Of a stretch of 64,000 bases of DNA, positions 1 through 9,369 are shown in pieces. The translations under genes and the position numbers were made by a program. Numbering within the stretch: position 1 is the stretch's first letter; each line of letters opens with the position of its first letter. The DNA comes from Cytophagaceae bacterium (lineage in GTDB: Bacteria; Bacteroidota; Bacteroidia; Cytophagales; Spirosomataceae). The stretch covers positions 2,108,001 through 2,172,000 of the forward strand of contig JADKIR010000004.1 of NCBI GenBank assembly GCA_016722655.1, read 5' to 3'. The notes below the pieces were generated by a model. The model was not told the DNA's origin, ran no database searches, and was given only the letters and a program-made list of their open reading frames with translations.

Positions 1-114
1 AAAACAAAAAACAAAAGGCCAAATACAAAAAAGTGCTTCATGTCGGATGGTTAATTTTTTCTTTCCAAAAGTAAAAATATGATTATCTAACGGATTTTCT
101 TCAGAAAAATTGAA

Positions 115-1134
115 TCAATAACTTTTCACGGTTTCAATAAAACATTTTACCTTTTCGGGGTCGGTGTCAGGATAAACTCCATGTCCGAGATTCGCGATAT
201 ATTTTTGCGTACCAAATGCATTAATCATCTCACGAGTTTGTTTTTCTATTTCCCCAAATGATGCATAAAGCACACAAGGGTCAAGATTTCCCTGCAATGT
301 TTTCTCTGGAATCAATCTTCTTGACTCTTCTATGTCCATATTCCAGTCCAGACCTACGGTATTACAACTGGTTTTCCCTATTTCTTCTCTTGCAAAAAAT
401 GCACCCTTTGCAAAAACAGTCAAGGGTGCTTCGGTAATGGCATCACAAATCTGACTTATGTATGGCAAAGAAAACTCACGGTATTGTTTTGGCGATAAAA
501 TTCCCGCCCAACTGTCAAAGAGCTGTACCAGGTCAGCCCCGTGGAGGATCTGTGTTTTCAGATACATGATGGTGGTATCGGTTATTTTTTGGAGCAAAGA
601 GTGAGAAAGTTCAGGGTCGGTAAACATCATTTTTTTTGCCTTGGAAAAAGTCTTGGAGCCTTTTCCTTCCACCATATAACAGAAAATAGTAAAAGGAGCA
701 CCTGCAAAACCAATCAATGGCACCCGTCCGTTGAGTTCTTTTTTTACAATATCCAATGCATCAAACACATACCCCAGATTATCAATGGCCGACGTAGTAT
801 TAAGCCCTTGAAGATCATCCAGCGATTGGATTGTTTTCGGGAAATTTGGCCCTTTTGCCTCAATCATTTCATAAGGCAGCCCCATGGCTTCGGGTACTAC
901 CAAAATATCAGAAAATATTATTGCGGCATCTACTCCCAGTATATCTACGGGTTGGATGGTGACTTCCGCGGCCATTTCGGGAGTTGTGGCCAGTTTAATA
1001 AAACTTCCGGCGGTTTCACGTACTTTTCGGTATTCGGGCAAGATTCTCCCGGCCTGACGCATCATCCATACGGGCACTCTTTCCACATGCTGGCCTTTGG
1101 CTGCCCTTAAAATAAGATCATTTTGTAAATTCAT
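115..1134 (-). CDS. hemE: Uroporphyrinogen decarboxylase
   Basis: Cytosolic haem-pathway enzyme that decarboxylates the four acetate side chains of uroporphyrinogen III to give coproporphyrinogen III. The 339-residue length is normal for the family. Residues 21-35 ([15 protein letters not shown]) are the first UroD signature with the substrate-binding Arg residues, FSDIL carries the conserved Asp, [10 protein letters not shown] near residue 142 is the second signature, and [13 protein letters not shown] near the C-terminus holds the conserved His. The gene stands alone; an inverted repeat at 1155-1182 separates it from the thioredoxin gene, which is on the same strand upstream. Identification is secure. 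Confidence 0.97.
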   Translation of the reverse strand: MNLQNDLILRAAKGQHVERVPVWMMRQAGRILPEYRKVRETAGSFIKLATTPEMAAEVTIQPVDILGVDAAIIFSDILVVPEAMGLPYEMIEAKGPNFPKTIQSLDDLQGLNTTSAIDNLGYVFDALDIVKKELNGRVPLIGFAGAPFTIFCYMVEGKGSKTFSKAKKMMFTDPELSHSLLQKITDTTIMYLKTQILHGADLVQLFDSWAGILSPKQYREFSLPYISQICDAITEAPLTVFAKGAFFAREEIGKTSCNTVGLDWNMDIEESRRLIPEKTLQGNLDPCVLYASFGEIEKQTREMINAFGTQKYIANLGHGVYPDTDPEKVKCFIETVKSY

Positions 1135-1154
1135 AAGGCAAAATTACAAACGAA

Positions 1155-1182
1155 AGTCCCGGCCAAAACCATGACCGGGACT
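1155..1182 (-). terminator. Hairpin terminator after the thioredoxin-like gene
   Basis: Arms AGTCCCGG and CCGGGACT form an 8-bp stem with a 12-base loop. On the minus strand it follows the stop of the thioredoxin-like gene and is followed by TTTCGTTT, so it probably ends that transcript before hemE. The U-tract is weak. Confidence 0.5.
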
Positions 1183-1269
1183 AAATATGAATATTTTTAG
1201 TGAAAATCTTTAAAAACATATCTGACGACAGTGTTTATCGTCAATTAAGAACGAAAATCTTTTTAAGAA

Positions 1270-1752
1270 TTATTTGTTTGCAGCCAAACTTTCTTTGGTC
1301 GAAACCGGATAATAATTGTATTTACTCTGAATTTTTTCCAATTCTTTCTGCAGATAATTAGGAGGATAAAAACCCTTATATTTTCCTACAGCCCCTTCTT
1401 TTGGATCAAATACCATAATAGTAGGGAATACATCTACAGCAAACCGGTCAACGATTTCCATACCATCAAAGGTATCAATGTCAACTTTGTAAATGATGTA
1501 ATTTTGAGCGATATAATTTCCCAGAGACTTATCGGAGAAAGTTTCGCGGTCGAGTTTTTGACAGGGACCGCACCATTGAGCCCAGAAATCAAGGATAACC
1601 ATTTTTTTCTGTTTTTTGGCCTCTCTGATGAGATTGTCATAAGATCCGGAGTAAAACTCTGTTCCTCCGTTTGACTTAACTTTATCTGATTTAAACGAGG
1701 ATATGCCCGTTACCAGTAAAGTTGAAATTAAGAAAGCTACGATCGTTTTCAT
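1270..1752 (-). CDS. Exported thioredoxin-fold protein
   Basis: Predicted periplasmic thiol-disulfide protein of 160 residues. I chose the start at 1752 because it puts a clean signal peptide (MKTIVAFLISTLLVTG) at the N-terminus; an in-frame start at 1812 would add 20 basic residues with no apparent role. The active-site motif WCGPC lies at residues 60-64 within FWAQWCGPC, followed by the typical DIDTFDG and cis-Pro region (VFPTIMVFDP). The fold is that of the thioredoxin_7/DsbD-gamma-like group common in Bacteroidota; the client proteins are unknown. It is a single gene between hemE and ilvE. Confidence 0.88.
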   Translation of the reverse strand: MKTIVAFLISTLLVTGISSFKSDKVKSNGGTEFYSGSYDNLIREAKKQKKMVILDFWAQWCGPCQKLDRETFSDKSLGNYIAQNYIIYKVDIDTFDGMEIVDRFAVDVFPTIMVFDPKEGAVGKYKGFYPPNYLQKELEKIQSKYNYYPVSTKESLAANK

Positions 1753-1886
1753 TAGGAAATATTTAATGCTTTTTAAGGTGTGTTTCAAATACCTTGCCAG
1801 TATTTTTTTCAAAATTAAGCAAAATTTGAATATCGCAAATCTAATAACGTATAAATTGTTGATTTTATGATATATATCAAAAAAAA

Positions 1887-1918
1887 ATATCCGGACTTTC
1901 TATGAAAAATCCGGATAT
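1887..1918 (-). terminator. Terminator of ilvE
   Basis: Perfect 9-bp stem ATATCCGGA / TCCGGATAT with a 14-base loop. On the minus strand it lies 23 bases after the ilvE stop and is followed by a run of seven Ts, the form of an intrinsic terminator. Confidence 0.75.
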
Positions 1919-1940
1919 CCCGATTATTGAAATATGATTA

Positions 1941-3008
1941 TTATACTTTCCAAACCCAACCAAAAGTGTCAGGTTCCTGACCAGTTCTGATTGAATTGAG
2001 TTTATTTTTCAGCTTACTGGAAAGAGAATTCTCAGTGATAGCCGGCAAATCAAAATCTACACCTTCAAAGCCAATGGCCGCAAAAGGAGATACCACTACT
2101 GCTGTACCAGCTCCAAAAACCTCAGTCACTTCACCGTTTTTGATTCCTTCAATGATTTCTTCCACCGATACGCGTCTTTCTTCAACTTCAATGCCCATAT
2201 TTTTGGCAAGTTGAATCAAAGTATCACGGGTAATGCCTTTCAAAATTGTAGTGCTTACGGCAGGAGTAATTATTTTTCCATTTTTCACAAACATCACATT
2301 CATAGTACCTGACTCCTCGAAATATTTGTGTTCGATAGCGTCGGTCCACAGTAACTGGGTGTAACCTTGCTGAGCCGCAAGTTTGGCTGGATACAATGAT
2401 GCCGCATAGTTTCCGGCACATTTGGCATAACCCACACCACCCGGTGCAGCCCTTATAAACTCAGTTTCAACTTTTACTTTTGGAGGAGTACTGTAGTATT
2501 TTCCTGCAGGACTCAAGATAATCATAAACCTGTAATTGAGCGAAGGTCTTACCCCAAGATACTCATCACTTGAAAACATGAACGGTCTCAAATACAGTGA
2601 GTTGTCTTCACCTTTTGGTACCCAGGCTGCGTCAATTCTAAGCAATTCTTCAAGGCCCCCTATAAATATTTCCTCCGGTACAGTGGTCATACACATACGT
2701 TCAGCTGAAATGTTGAAACGTTTGAAGTTTTCCAAAGGTCTGAACATCAAAACTTCATCCTGCTCGTTTTTGAAAGCTTTCATTCCTTCAAAAATCGACT
2801 GACCATAATGTAAAGATGACAAGGCAGGGTTAAATGCCATATCGCCAAATGGCACGATTTCGGGAGTTTGCCACTCGCCATTGACACAATCAGCCACCAG
2901 CATATGATCGGTAAAAACTGTACCAAAGACGATGTTTTCAGGGTCTAACTGGTCGATTCTACTTTTTTCAGTAAGTCTTACATTGATGTTAATTGTATCT
3001 GTTGCCAT
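1941..3008 (-). CDS. ilvE: Branched-chain amino acid aminotransferase
   Basis: PLP-dependent transaminase of fold type IV that makes or degrades leucine, isoleucine and valine by exchange with 2-oxoglutarate/glutamate. The 355-residue length and the motif GYAKCAGNYA (PLP lysine near residue 196) belong to the long BCAT type seen in eukaryotes and Bacteroidota. The conserved EESGTMN segment and the GTAVVVSP segment that contacts the cofactor phosphate are both present. It is a single gene with its own terminator. Identification is secure. Confidence 0.95.
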   Translation of the reverse strand: MATDTININVRLTEKSRIDQLDPENIVFGTVFTDHMLVADCVNGEWQTPEIVPFGDMAFNPALSSLHYGQSIFEGMKAFKNEQDEVLMFRPLENFKRFNISAERMCMTTVPEEIFIGGLEELLRIDAAWVPKGEDNSLYLRPFMFSSDEYLGVRPSLNYRFMIILSPAGKYYSTPPKVKVETEFIRAAPGGVGYAKCAGNYAASLYPAKLAAQQGYTQLLWTDAIEHKYFEESGTMNVMFVKNGKIITPAVSTTILKGITRDTLIQLAKNMGIEVEERRVSVEEIIEGIKNGEVTEVFGAGTAVVVSPFAAIGFEGVDFDLPAITENSLSSKLKNKLNSIRTGQEPDTFGWVWKV

Positions 3009-3135
3009 ATCTATAAAATTATTTTGGATTGCAATTTATTTATTTTTTTTGAAAAAAAATAGTTGTTAAGACAATTAAATTTCAAATAAAAGGACATTAA
3101 AACGAAATTTATTGGTCACAAATAAAGTTAAAACT

Positions 3136-3151
3136 ATGCAATTTATTGCAT
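3136..3151. repeat. Small hairpin upstream of the IS200-like gene
   Basis: ATGCAA-TTTA-TTGCAT forms a 6-bp stem with a 4-base loop, 38 bases before the transposase start. IS200/IS605 elements carry subterminal hairpins recognised by TnpA, so this is a candidate left-end hairpin. Short AT-rich palindromes also occur by chance. Confidence 0.35.
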
Positions 3152-3188
3152 CTCACTTTAGTTTCTAAAAATTTTGTAACTTTAAGTT

Positions 3189-3622
3189 ATGGAATTTCAA
3201 AGAATAGGCGGACATACAGTATCCCGATTGACTGCACATATTGTATGGTCAACAAAGTATAGATATTCAGTTTTGGAAGGAGATATTAAGATACGTTGTC
3301 GAACAATTTTGATACAAATCTGTGAGGCAGAAGGAGTACAGATTTTGAAGGGAGTTGTATCAAAGAATCATATTCATATGCATATAGAATATAGGCCATC
3401 GCAAGATTTGAGTACACTGGTAAAGTTATTAAAGGGGCGTTCATCTAGGAAATTGCAAATGGAATTTCCGGAGTTAAAGAAAAGATATTGGGGCGTCACT
3501 TTTGGGCCATAGGATTTGGTTGTTGGAGTACAGGGAATATTACAGATGAGATGGTAAATGAATATTTGGAACATCATAGAAATCCTGATTCTAATGACAA
3601 TACAAATTTCATAGTTGAGTAG
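3189..3622 (+). pseudogene. tnpA: IS200/IS605-type TnpA transposase, frameshifted
   Basis: HUH-family Y1 single-strand transposase. The first frame runs 107 codons to a stop at 3510-3512 and contains the metal-binding HIH of NHIHMH near residue 62 and the conserved LKGRSSRKL segment. It then breaks at YWG. Adding one G to the GGGG run near 3491 restores the frame: RHFWAIGFGCWSTGNITDEM followed by NEYLEHH, which holds the catalytic Tyr, ending at 3622 for a total of about 142 residues, the usual family length. There is no canonical slippery heptamer, so a one-base deletion is more likely than programmed frameshifting. No TnpB is adjacent. Two hairpins follow immediately. Confidence 0.8.
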
Positions 3623-3623
3623 G

Positions 3624-3667
3624 CAGACTTTCAGTCTGTAAGAAAACTATGGACTTTTAGTCCATAG
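3624..3667. repeat. Tandem hairpins at the right end of the IS200-like element
   Basis: Two related stem-loops follow the tnpA stop: CAGACT-TTC-AGTCTG at 3624-3638 and CTATGGACT-TTT-AGTCCATAG at 3647-3667. Both have 3-base loops and share the core GACTTT(C/T)AGTC. They fit right-end recognition hairpins of an IS200-like or RAYT-type element. No second copy of the element is in this window. Confidence 0.55.
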
Positions 3668-3710
3668 TGGTTTATTTAAGTTTAACTGTCACATTTTCTG
3701 AAATATAAAA

Positions 3711-3745
3711 AAAATGCCCGCAAAAAATTTACAGGCATTTTTTTT
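3711..3745 (-). terminator. Terminator of the S41 peptidase gene
   Basis: AAAATGCC and GGCATTTT form a stem flanked by an A-run on one side and a T-run on the other, so it could work in both directions. It lies about 20 bases after the minus-strand peptidase stop. Confidence 0.65.
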
Positions 3746-3763
3746 AAATGTGTCATTATCTTC

Positions 3764-5200
3764 CTATTTCTGTCCCGGGAATCTATCCACAAACATATCC
3801 TTTAATTCATATTTTCTGGTATCCAGTCTTGGCGATTTGTCTAATACATTGAAATCTTTAGTGGCCGAAACTCTTGCTTTTGACGTTCCTAATGTAACAG
3901 GCTGTCCTGTAATATTTTCAATGGCAACTTTCAGTAAAGTTTCGGTAGGGTCACCAAAAGATTTGAAAGGCATGGTTTTGTCTTCCACTTTAAAATCAGG
4001 TATAAAACCTTCTTTTGTGCCATAATCAGACTTTCCTATTGCATTTACAGTTCTCAAAACTATGGGCTGCATACCGTATTTCCATCTCTTTTTGTCATCT
4101 GAAAGCGTGATTGAACCCACATTTTTACCATAAGTATGGTCTCCTATCAAAATCACATCCATAAAAGGTTTTAGATTGTTGATTACGAGTTCGCTGGCAG
4201 AAGCAGTACCCTGAGAAGTTAAAATATATACCCGGTTAAGTGTTCCAAGATTGTTTGCCTCATTGAGCCAATTAGCATCAAAAACATTGGCACCATATTG
4301 ATTTTTAAAAGCAGTTGTCAATGCGGCATTCCATTCCTGACGGCTCATAAGCGTATTTGGCTTGAGATTTTTTACGATTAATGAGCTCAATATTTCGGAT
4401 GAAGAAATATAACCACCTCCGTTGTATCTTAGATCGAGCACCAGCTCATTTACACCCTTTGCTTTGAAGTCGGCAAATACTTTACGCATGGCATCATCAA
4501 ATGATGTAAGAAACTGTAGATAAACCAAATATCCAATTTTCTTATTGCCATATTCGAGTACTGTGCTATAGTGAATCGGGTCAGTTTGTACTTCCGCCTT
4601 GGTTACCTTTACAGTTTTTGAAGTACTTACTACTTCACTATTTACCATTTCACCAAGAGTAAGGCTAAGCGTTTCATTGGTCAAAGCCGTGGAATAGTTA
4701 TCCGGTGTCATGGTTTTTCCATCAACCTGAGTGATGAAATCTCCCCTTTTGATTCCAGCTTTATCCGCAGGTGAACCTTTCAAAGTGTAAGAAACTGAAA
4801 AAGCAACTTTGCTTTCAGCTTTGTCGGCAAAAATGGGTACATATCTTATTCCCAAAACTTTATTAACACCTTGCAGTGAGGCGGTAAGAGCATCCACATC
4901 TTCCTCAATCCATGAAAACCTATCCAATTCGCCTGGTTTTACTAAAATCGACTCGAAATAGTCCATCGGATCGAGTTTATTGTCAGTGGTAGCTTTGGTT
5001 TTCATCTGACTTTCCCACAAATAATAGGTCTTCATTTCGTCATATATCCAACTGTTAGCATTGGCGTTGGGATTGACTGTTGTTGATGTGTTTTCAGTGG
5101 CAGCAGGGTTAACTTCAGTAAGTTTTTTACAAGAAACACCCAAAACAGCAAGGGCAATCAAACTTAGAGCCGCCCATTTTTTTAAAATCATATATTTCAA
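3764..5200 (-). CDS. S41 family C-terminal processing peptidase, lipoprotein
   Basis: Serine protease of the tail-specific/CtpA family, predicted to be anchored in a membrane facing the periplasm. The signal sequence ends in a lipobox (VLGVSC, Cys24). A PDZ domain is visible near residues 130-185 (GSPADKAGIKRGDFITQVDG). The S41 domain carries the catalytic Ser in TASASELV near residue 333 and the Lys of HTYGKN near residue 358, the Ser-Lys dyad of this family, after the LDLRYNGGGY segment. At 478 residues it has the size of Bacteroidota S41 lipoproteins. The substrate is unknown. It is a single gene. Confidence 0.93.
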   Translation of the reverse strand: MKYMILKKWAALSLIALAVLGVSCKKLTEVNPAATENTSTTVNPNANANSWIYDEMKTYYLWESQMKTKATTDNKLDPMDYFESILVKPGELDRFSWIEEDVDALTASLQGVNKVLGIRYVPIFADKAESKVAFSVSYTLKGSPADKAGIKRGDFITQVDGKTMTPDNYSTALTNETLSLTLGEMVNSEVVSTSKTVKVTKAEVQTDPIHYSTVLEYGNKKIGYLVYLQFLTSFDDAMRKVFADFKAKGVNELVLDLRYNGGGYISSSEILSSLIVKNLKPNTLMSRQEWNAALTTAFKNQYGANVFDANWLNEANNLGTLNRVYILTSQGTASASELVINNLKPFMDVILIGDHTYGKNVGSITLSDDKKRWKYGMQPIVLRTVNAIGKSDYGTKEGFIPDFKVEDKTMPFKSFGDPTETLLKVAIENITGQPVTLGTSKARVSATKDFNVLDKSPRLDTRKYELKDMFVDRFPGQK

Positions 5201-5354
5201 AATAATTGGTTTTTATAATTCAATACGTAAATTAATGCAAAAAAGTTGTGAATATTGTTTCCTGGTTGTCAAAAACTGATTTTAAGGCAGGATTTCTATT
5301 AAATGCTTGCTTTTAAAAATTAGCAATTGCTCAATTTTGACTTTTTAAAATGAT

Positions 5355-5362
5355 TAATTTTG
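5355..5362 (+). promoter_or_regulatory. Probable -7 element of menD
   Basis: TAATTTTG matches the Bacteroidota -7 consensus TAnnTTTG and lies 21 bases before the menD start codon. The nearest upstream TTG is only 15 bases away, shorter than usual, so the -33 element is uncertain. Confidence 0.5.
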
Positions 5363-5383
5363 TAAAAATATCCGGAAAGATTA

Positions 5384-7099
5384 ATGCCAATATTAGAGCC
5401 AGTTTTTCGTATTGCTGAAATTTGTTCGCTCAAAGGAATTGAAGATGTGATAGTTAGTCCAGGCTCAAGAAGTGCGGCTTTGGCACTGGCATTTAACCGT
5501 AACCCGGCAATCAGGACCAAAGTTATTGCCGATGAGCGTTCTGCCGCTTTTTTTGGACTGGGCAAGGCACTCGAAACTTCCAAAACTGTGGCATTGGTAT
5601 GCACTTCCGGCTCCGCTGCACTCAATTATGCTCCGGCTGTATCAGAAGCATATTTTCAGGAAATACCCTTGTTAATTCTCACCGCCGACCGCCCACCTGA
5701 GTGGATTCATCAATACGACGGCCAGACGATTTTTCAGAAAGATATTTATGGAAAACATGTAAAAAAGGCATTTGAGTTGCCCGTTGATTATAGACATCCG
5801 GATGCCCAATGGCAAGTTGAAAGGATTATTAACGAGGCCATCGACCTTTCGCAGTCTTCTCCAAAAGGCCCGGTACATATCAATGTCCCAATCAGGGAAC
5901 CATTTTATCCTGAAGATTATGAAGAATATGAGTTTGGAGTAAATATCAGGCATATTAAAAAAGTGGATACCCATGCTTCATTGGCTCATTCAGAATGGGC
6001 CGATCTGATGGATATCTGGAATAGTTCAGAATCGATAATGATTGCAGTGGGGCAAAATCGGGAAGATATTGATGAAGTTCTTTCGGAATTGTCCGAAGAA
6101 CCTAATGTCGTAATTGTGGCCGATGTGATTGCTAATGTAAATGTAACTGACGCGATAAAAAGCCATGACCTATTTTTGCCTAAAATAAGCGAATCCCATT
6201 CCACCTACGCTCCTGAGTTACTTCTTACTTTTGGTAAGTCGTTTATTTCTAAATCTTTAAAGCAATTTTTAAGAAAAAATAAACCCAAATACCACTGGCA
6301 TATACAGGAAAATCCTGATTTGATTGACCCCATGCAAAGCATAACGCATAAGATTGAAGTGCATGAGTCGTATTTTTTAAAAGAATTGGTTGAAACGCTT
6401 GATTTTGCAAAATTTAAAGAAGGCGATGATGAAGCCGAAGAGAGTGATTTCAAACTCAATTGGCAAGATGCCGCCGAAGCCTCCAGAAAGTATATCCACA
6501 GGAGTATTTTTGTGGAGGATTTTGCCGAAATACAGGCTACTGCCATGATATTTGATGCACTTCCTGATAATTCCGGTTTACATTTAGGTAACAGCATGCC
6601 GGTACGTTATGCCAATTATTTATCGGTTTTACTGGATAAAAATCAAAAAGTAAGCTGTAACCGTGGTACCAGTGGTATTGATGGCATTGTGAGTACTGCC
6701 CTGGGGCAGGCTTCCGCATTTGCCGGTATTTATACATGCATAGTAGGAGACGTATCTTTTTTCTATGATAGCAATGCTCTGTTTATAAATGATTTACCAG
6801 AAAATTTCCGTTGTGTAATAATCAACAATGCCGGTGGAAACATTTTCAGGTTAATAGACGGACCTTCAAAACAAGCCGAACTGGAGGATTTTTTTGTAAC
6901 CCATCAAAAAAGAAATGCCGGCTCTTTATGTGAAGAAGCCGGCGTAGAATATTTCAAAGCATCCAATCAACTTGAGCTATCAGAAGCACTCAAAGTATTT
7001 TTTGAAGAAAGTAATTCGCCAAAACTACTCGAAGTGTTTACCGATGGTAAGACCGACGCCGAAGTTTTTAAAGCTTTTAAATCAGATTTTATTTTATAA
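5384..7099 (+). CDS. menD: SEPHCHC synthase of menaquinone biosynthesis
   Basis: Thiamine-diphosphate enzyme that joins isochorismate and 2-oxoglutarate to form 2-succinyl-5-enolpyruvyl-6-hydroxy-3-cyclohexene-1-carboxylate. The 571-residue length is normal. The N-terminal SPGSRSAALA motif is the MenD signature; the C-terminal domain has the ThDP/metal site GDVSFFYDSNAL and the following NNAGGNIF. Other men genes are not adjacent. The stop overlaps the end of the convergent gene by 11 bases, so both 3' ends share DNA. A GGAAAG sequence before the ATG supports the start. Confidence 0.95.
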   Translation: MPILEPVFRIAEICSLKGIEDVIVSPGSRSAALALAFNRNPAIRTKVIADERSAAFFGLGKALETSKTVALVCTSGSAALNYAPAVSEAYFQEIPLLILTADRPPEWIHQYDGQTIFQKDIYGKHVKKAFELPVDYRHPDAQWQVERIINEAIDLSQSSPKGPVHINVPIREPFYPEDYEEYEFGVNIRHIKKVDTHASLAHSEWADLMDIWNSSESIMIAVGQNREDIDEVLSELSEEPNVVIVADVIANVNVTDAIKSHDLFLPKISESHSTYAPELLLTFGKSFISKSLKQFLRKNKPKYHWHIQENPDLIDPMQSITHKIEVHESYFLKELVETLDFAKFKEGDDEAEESDFKLNWQDAAEASRKYIHRSIFVEDFAEIQATAMIFDALPDNSGLHLGNSMPVRYANYLSVLLDKNQKVSCNRGTSGIDGIVSTALGQASAFAGIYTCIVGDVSFFYDSNALFINDLPENFRCVIINNAGGNIFRLIDGPSKQAELEDFFVTHQKRNAGSLCEEAGVEYFKASNQLELSEALKVFFEESNSPKLLEVFTDGKTDAEVFKAFKSDFIL

Positions 7100-7802
7100 A
7101 AGAAACACCCTGCAATGGATTTTCAAGCTTTAGCGTAGTCATTACCTGTGTTTTCTTTTTGTCTTTGGTGTTGATATAGCTTGCTTCTGAAGGGTATTTT
7201 AATCCCGAAACCACACCATATTTCTGAATATCATAAGTATGTGTTATTCCGGCTTCGGTCAGAATTTCTCTTTTGAGCAAACCGGTGGATTTGTCAAAAT
7301 AATACTCCCGCTTTTTTGAACCCTTTTCCAAAACAATACCCGAGCAAGCTGTACCATCAATCGTACTGGTGTTAACGTTTCCTGTGACCTTGTATCCTTT
7401 CTTCTCGAAATCAACAAAGGGCCATAAGCCATCAATACCTTCTTGTTTTAAGTCATCTTTTTCCTTGGTATTGAGGTCTTTAACCGAGTAATTTGGTGCT
7501 TTGTCGCGGCTACCCATAGGGATTTTTATCCAACCTGCAGACTCATTTAGGACATAATAAAAATCACGGTCCATTATTGATTTTACCTTTGAAAATTTTT
7601 CAGACCCTCCAACTGTAACCAATTCTGAGAAGTCTGTGGCTGCATTAGCAGTATATGACCTTTTGTATTGGTAGGTTTCAAAATTGTATTTTTCTTTACC
7701 TCCTGTGGCATCTAGGTAGTTGTTGACAATTTCCTGAGGAGATTGAGCAAAAGCTGATGTAGCAAAAAGTAAACTTATAAGCGACAATATTTTCTTTTTC
7801 AT
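7089..7802 (-). CDS. Exported LolA-like protein of unknown function
   Basis: 237 residues with a signal peptide (MKKKILSLISLLFATSAFAQ). The N-terminal SPQEIVNNYLDATGG is typical of outer-membrane lipoprotein-sorting-like proteins of Bacteroidota, and the rest alternates short beta-strands (YYFDKSTGLLKREI, KYGVVSGLKYPS) as in the LolA/LolB half-barrel fold. A role in carrying lipids or lipoproteins across the periplasm is possible but not shown. It is convergent with menD, overlapping by 11 bases. Confidence 0.75.
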   Translation of the reverse strand: MKKKILSLISLLFATSAFAQSPQEIVNNYLDATGGKEKYNFETYQYKRSYTANAATDFSELVTVGGSEKFSKVKSIMDRDFYYVLNESAGWIKIPMGSRDKAPNYSVKDLNTKEKDDLKQEGIDGLWPFVDFEKKGYKVTGNVNTSTIDGTACSGIVLEKGSKKREYYFDKSTGLLKREILTEAGITHTYDIQKYGVVSGLKYPSEASYINTKDKKKTQVMTTLKLENPLQGVSFIK

Positions 7803-7978
7803 TGTTGTAAATATCTTTTCAGATTAATTTTTTGTAAAAAAACAAAATCAGATTCGTAAACCGTAACAAACTTTGAACTTTAACGAAGTATTAACCAAAA
7901 AATTGATTTGAAATAGTTTGATTTTGAAAAATGATTAGTAAATTCGGATGTTAAACCTCTTAAAAACTATACCTTACC

Positions 7979-8518
7979 ATGAAAAAAATCATCATTGCCG
8001 CCGTTGTTGGCGGAATTATCCTGTTTATGTGGCAGTTTGTTTCCTGGTCGATTAGCGGTCTTCATAACGGAATGCAAAAATATTCTCCCAAGCAAGATGA
8101 AATCCTCAAATATCTGGGTGATAACCTGGAAGAAGGCTTTTATTATTTGCCAACAGTCCCAGAAGGTACTTCAATGGAGGAGAGTTCAAAGTTTATGGAA
8201 AACAGTATGGGTAAGCCATGGGCTCAGGTTTACTATCATAAGTCTATGGACGCCAATATGGGAGTAAATATGGCCAGGGGACTCGTTGTTGATATTTTGG
8301 CAGTCTTGCTTTTATCATGGATGTTGATGAAAATGGGCAATGCCAGTATGCAAACTATTGTGATTACAACTTTAGCTGTAGGTTTTATCGGTTATCTGAC
8401 CGATGTTTATACCAAATCGATATGGTTTGATACCAAAACTCTCGCCGACCTTATTGACGTAATAGTTGGATGGGGAGTAGTTGGTGTTTGGCTGGGTTGG
8501 TGGCTGCGAAGAAAATAA
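7979..8518 (+). CDS. Inner-membrane protein of unknown function
   Basis: 179 residues. There is an N-terminal hydrophobic segment (residues 3-24), a periplasmic-type middle part with EEGFYYLPTVPEG, then three closely spaced hydrophobic segments from about residue 95 to the end, finishing in the basic WWLRRK. Similar single-gene proteins of about 180 residues are widespread in Bacteroidota, but I know no assigned function. It is monocistronic with a strong terminator behind it. Confidence 0.75.
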   Translation: MKKIIIAAVVGGIILFMWQFVSWSISGLHNGMQKYSPKQDEILKYLGDNLEEGFYYLPTVPEGTSMEESSKFMENSMGKPWAQVYYHKSMDANMGVNMARGLVVDILAVLLLSWMLMKMGNASMQTIVITTLAVGFIGYLTDVYTKSIWFDTKTLADLIDVIVGWGVVGVWLGWWLRRK

Positions 8519-8534
8519 GATTAAAGAAAACTTT

Positions 8535-8560
8535 AGCCGGCAATAGCCGGCTTTTTTTTT
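8535..8560 (+). terminator. Strong intrinsic terminator
   Basis: AGCCGGC-AATA-GCCGGCT gives a perfect 7-bp GC-rich stem with a 4-base loop, followed by nine Ts. It ends the 7979-8518 gene. The convergent gene's stop codon begins within the T-tract region. Confidence 0.9.
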
Positions 8561-9338
8561 ACAATAAACCTAATTTTTCGAAAATTTGCTTCATTGATAA
8601 AGTCACTGCCACATTGACCAGCAAGCCTAGACTAAATGATACTAACAAGCTGGTAACAGGCATCAGAATAGCTTGTAAAAACAGAAACAAGGTAAAGCCG
8701 ATAATACCTGAAAACAAACCCATGAAAGTTTTTCTGACCTGAAAAATCCCCTGGGTATAATGGATAAAAATGGCTAAAACGGCAGTCATAATCGGGAATG
8801 GAGTGAGGATTCCGCTCCAGTTAGGGCCTAAAATCTTTGCAAAATAAGTGATAAGGATTACGAAAGAAGTGATGACCAACATCCTTAAAAGTATTTCAAA
8901 TCTCAGGGTCCTTTTAAATCCTTCGTTTTTATTTTCAACTTTTGGAAAAAATCTTAAGCCCAAAAACAAGAGAAAAAAACAAATGAAAAGCCATTGAAAA
9001 ATATTGAATTTTGAAATTACAGGATTTAGCATGATTCCTGTAAGAAAATAAACCAAATAACCTGCAAACAGGCTGATTATGGCATTGTATTTTTTCCCCA
9101 CCAAAATATAAGAAATACAAAAAGCCAGCCAGCCAATTATGCCCACCATCACACCGGGAATGGAGTTTACAGCAAATGTTTTGCCCTGCTCCAAAGCTAT
9201 AAAAAGGATGATTGGTCCTGCCACCCAGGGCATGCTCGCCAACATGCCTCCGATACTGTTGCCCCATTTTTTGCTGGCAAAAGTCACCAGGGCAATTACC
9301 GTGGGCATCAGAATAATTTTGATCAGGAGTGTATTCAA
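8559..9338 (-). CDS. Polytopic membrane protein of unknown function
   Basis: 259 residues, almost entirely hydrophobic, with about eight predicted membrane segments. Two similar halves seem to exist: SIGGMLASMPWVAGPIILF in the first and NWSGILTPFPIMTAVLAIF in the second, each with a Gly-Pro-rich re-entrant look. This suggests an internally duplicated transporter-like fold, but no family with a known substrate can be named. Single gene on the minus strand between two terminator-flanked units. Confidence 0.75.
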   Translation of the reverse strand: MNTLLIKIILMPTVIALVTFASKKWGNSIGGMLASMPWVAGPIILFIALEQGKTFAVNSIPGVMVGIIGWLAFCISYILVGKKYNAIISLFAGYLVYFLTGIMLNPVISKFNIFQWLFICFFLLFLGLRFFPKVENKNEGFKRTLRFEILLRMLVITSFVILITYFAKILGPNWSGILTPFPIMTAVLAIFIHYTQGIFQVRKTFMGLFSGIIGFTLFLFLQAILMPVTSLLVSFSLGLLVNVAVTLSMKQIFEKLGLL

Positions 9339-9369
9339 ATTTTTTGGGTTTAAAAATATATTATTGGAA

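Noticed and set aside
541..1110. Plus-strand frame over hemE (189 residues)
   Set aside because: Complement of a clear hemE gene; the translation has no family features.
3480..3500. Programmed -1 frameshift in the IS200-like tnpA
   Set aside because: No X-XXY-YYZ slippery sequence or following structure; a deletion in the G-run is simpler.
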